This document shows, piece by piece, positions 6,238 to 6,325 of a DNA stretch of 6,325 nt. The DNA is taken from contig USJM01000109.1 of NCBI GenBank assembly GCA_900555005.1, positions 1 to 6,325 of the forward strand. Direction: 5' to 3'. Origin of the DNA: an uncultured Lachnospiraceae bacterium. GTDB taxonomy: Bacteria; Bacillota_A; Clostridia; Lachnospirales; Lachnospiraceae. The notes below the pieces were generated by a model that worked only from the letters and a program-made list of their open reading frames with translations, did no database searches and was not told where the DNA came from. Positions within the stretch are counted from its first letter, which is position 1. Each line of letters starts with the position of its first letter. The position numbers and the translations under genes were made by a program.

Positions 6238-6325
6238 TCACCCCCACAGCCTCCTGACGCGCGGTATGATCAGCCTGTTCAGAAAGCCGGTTACGATGCC
6301 GGCGCCAAGCCCGGCGAGCATCAGG
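6238..6325 (-). CDS. C-terminal end of an unidentified small or membrane protein (partial)
   Basis: The minus-strand frame is open from the right edge (first full codon at 6324-6322) to the TGA at 6240-6238, giving 28 residues. They form one hydrophobic, glycine-rich segment (LMLAGLGAGIVTGFLNRLII) and then a basic end (PRVRRLWG), which is the pattern of a last membrane helix with a positively charged cytoplasmic tail. Third positions are mostly G or C, as in the neighbouring genes. The gene would converge with the HD gene, leaving a 90-bp gap that holds only a weak 6-bp inverted pair (CGCTTC 6192-6197, GAAGCG 6229-6234). The family is not recognisable from so short a piece, and a chance open frame is possible. 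Confidence 0.45.
   Translation of the reverse strand, partial: LMLAGLGAGIVTGFLNRLIIPRVRRLWG

Noticed and set aside
6026..6247. Minus-strand frame of 73 codons starting with GTG
   Set aside because: It lies mostly antisense to the HD gene, has an Arg/Pro/Ala-rich make-up typical of a shadow frame, and shows no domain or ribosome site.
1..6325. Mobile element, CRISPR array, tRNA or defence system
   Set aside because: No repeat-spacer pattern, cloverleaf, transposase, integrase or defence-type gene is visible, and codon use does not change sharply along the window.

Overview
The window looks like an ordinary chromosomal segment of a mid-GC member of the Bacillota (Firmicutes), probably a gut clostridial or erysipelotrichial lineage. 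The reasons are Shine-Dalgarno sites of the GGAGG/GAGGAG type, sigma-A-like promoters, frequent AGA/AGG arginine codons, and the gene set: a MocR-type regulator, a Na/Pi-cotransporter fused to PhoU, an M28 peptidase and an HD-domain protein. The genus cannot be fixed from this sequence. I see no RNA genes, CRISPR array, insertion sequence or phage gene.

Layout, left to right. (1) The 3' part of an M28-family zinc aminopeptidase with a PA domain (+), cut by the left edge. (2) A hairpin at 1051-1089 that can terminate both converging transcripts. (3) An alpha/beta-hydrolase gene (-), 1864 to 1107, broken by one missing base near 1358. (4) A 238-bp divergent regulatory region with a promoter for each side, four ATCTG half-sites and two palindromes. 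(5) A MocR/GntR-type regulator with an aminotransferase domain (+), 2103 to 3625, also broken by one missing base, near 2684. (6) A Na/Pi-cotransporter II with a C-terminal PhoU domain (-), 5254 to 3620, whose stop overlaps the regulator's stop tail to tail. (7) A 326-bp divergent region with PhoP-box-like repeats before the phosphate transporter and a good sigma-A promoter before the next gene. (8) An HD-domain phosphohydrolase (+), 5581 to 6147. (9) The last 28 codons of an apparent membrane protein (-), cut by the right edge.

How the genes may work together. MocR regulators often control a gene divergent from their own, so the hydrolase is the natural candidate target here. The half-site array sits on the regulator's own promoter and suggests autoregulation. 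Both members of this pair carry a single-base deletion at a place where restoring a doubled base gives back the full family-like protein. That means either joint decay of a regulator and its target or two consensus errors in the assembly. The phosphate transporter is intact, and its leader carries repeats that resemble a Pho-regulon site. No strong evidence for an undescribed multi-gene system is visible; the most informative parts are the two intergenic control regions and the paired frameshifts.
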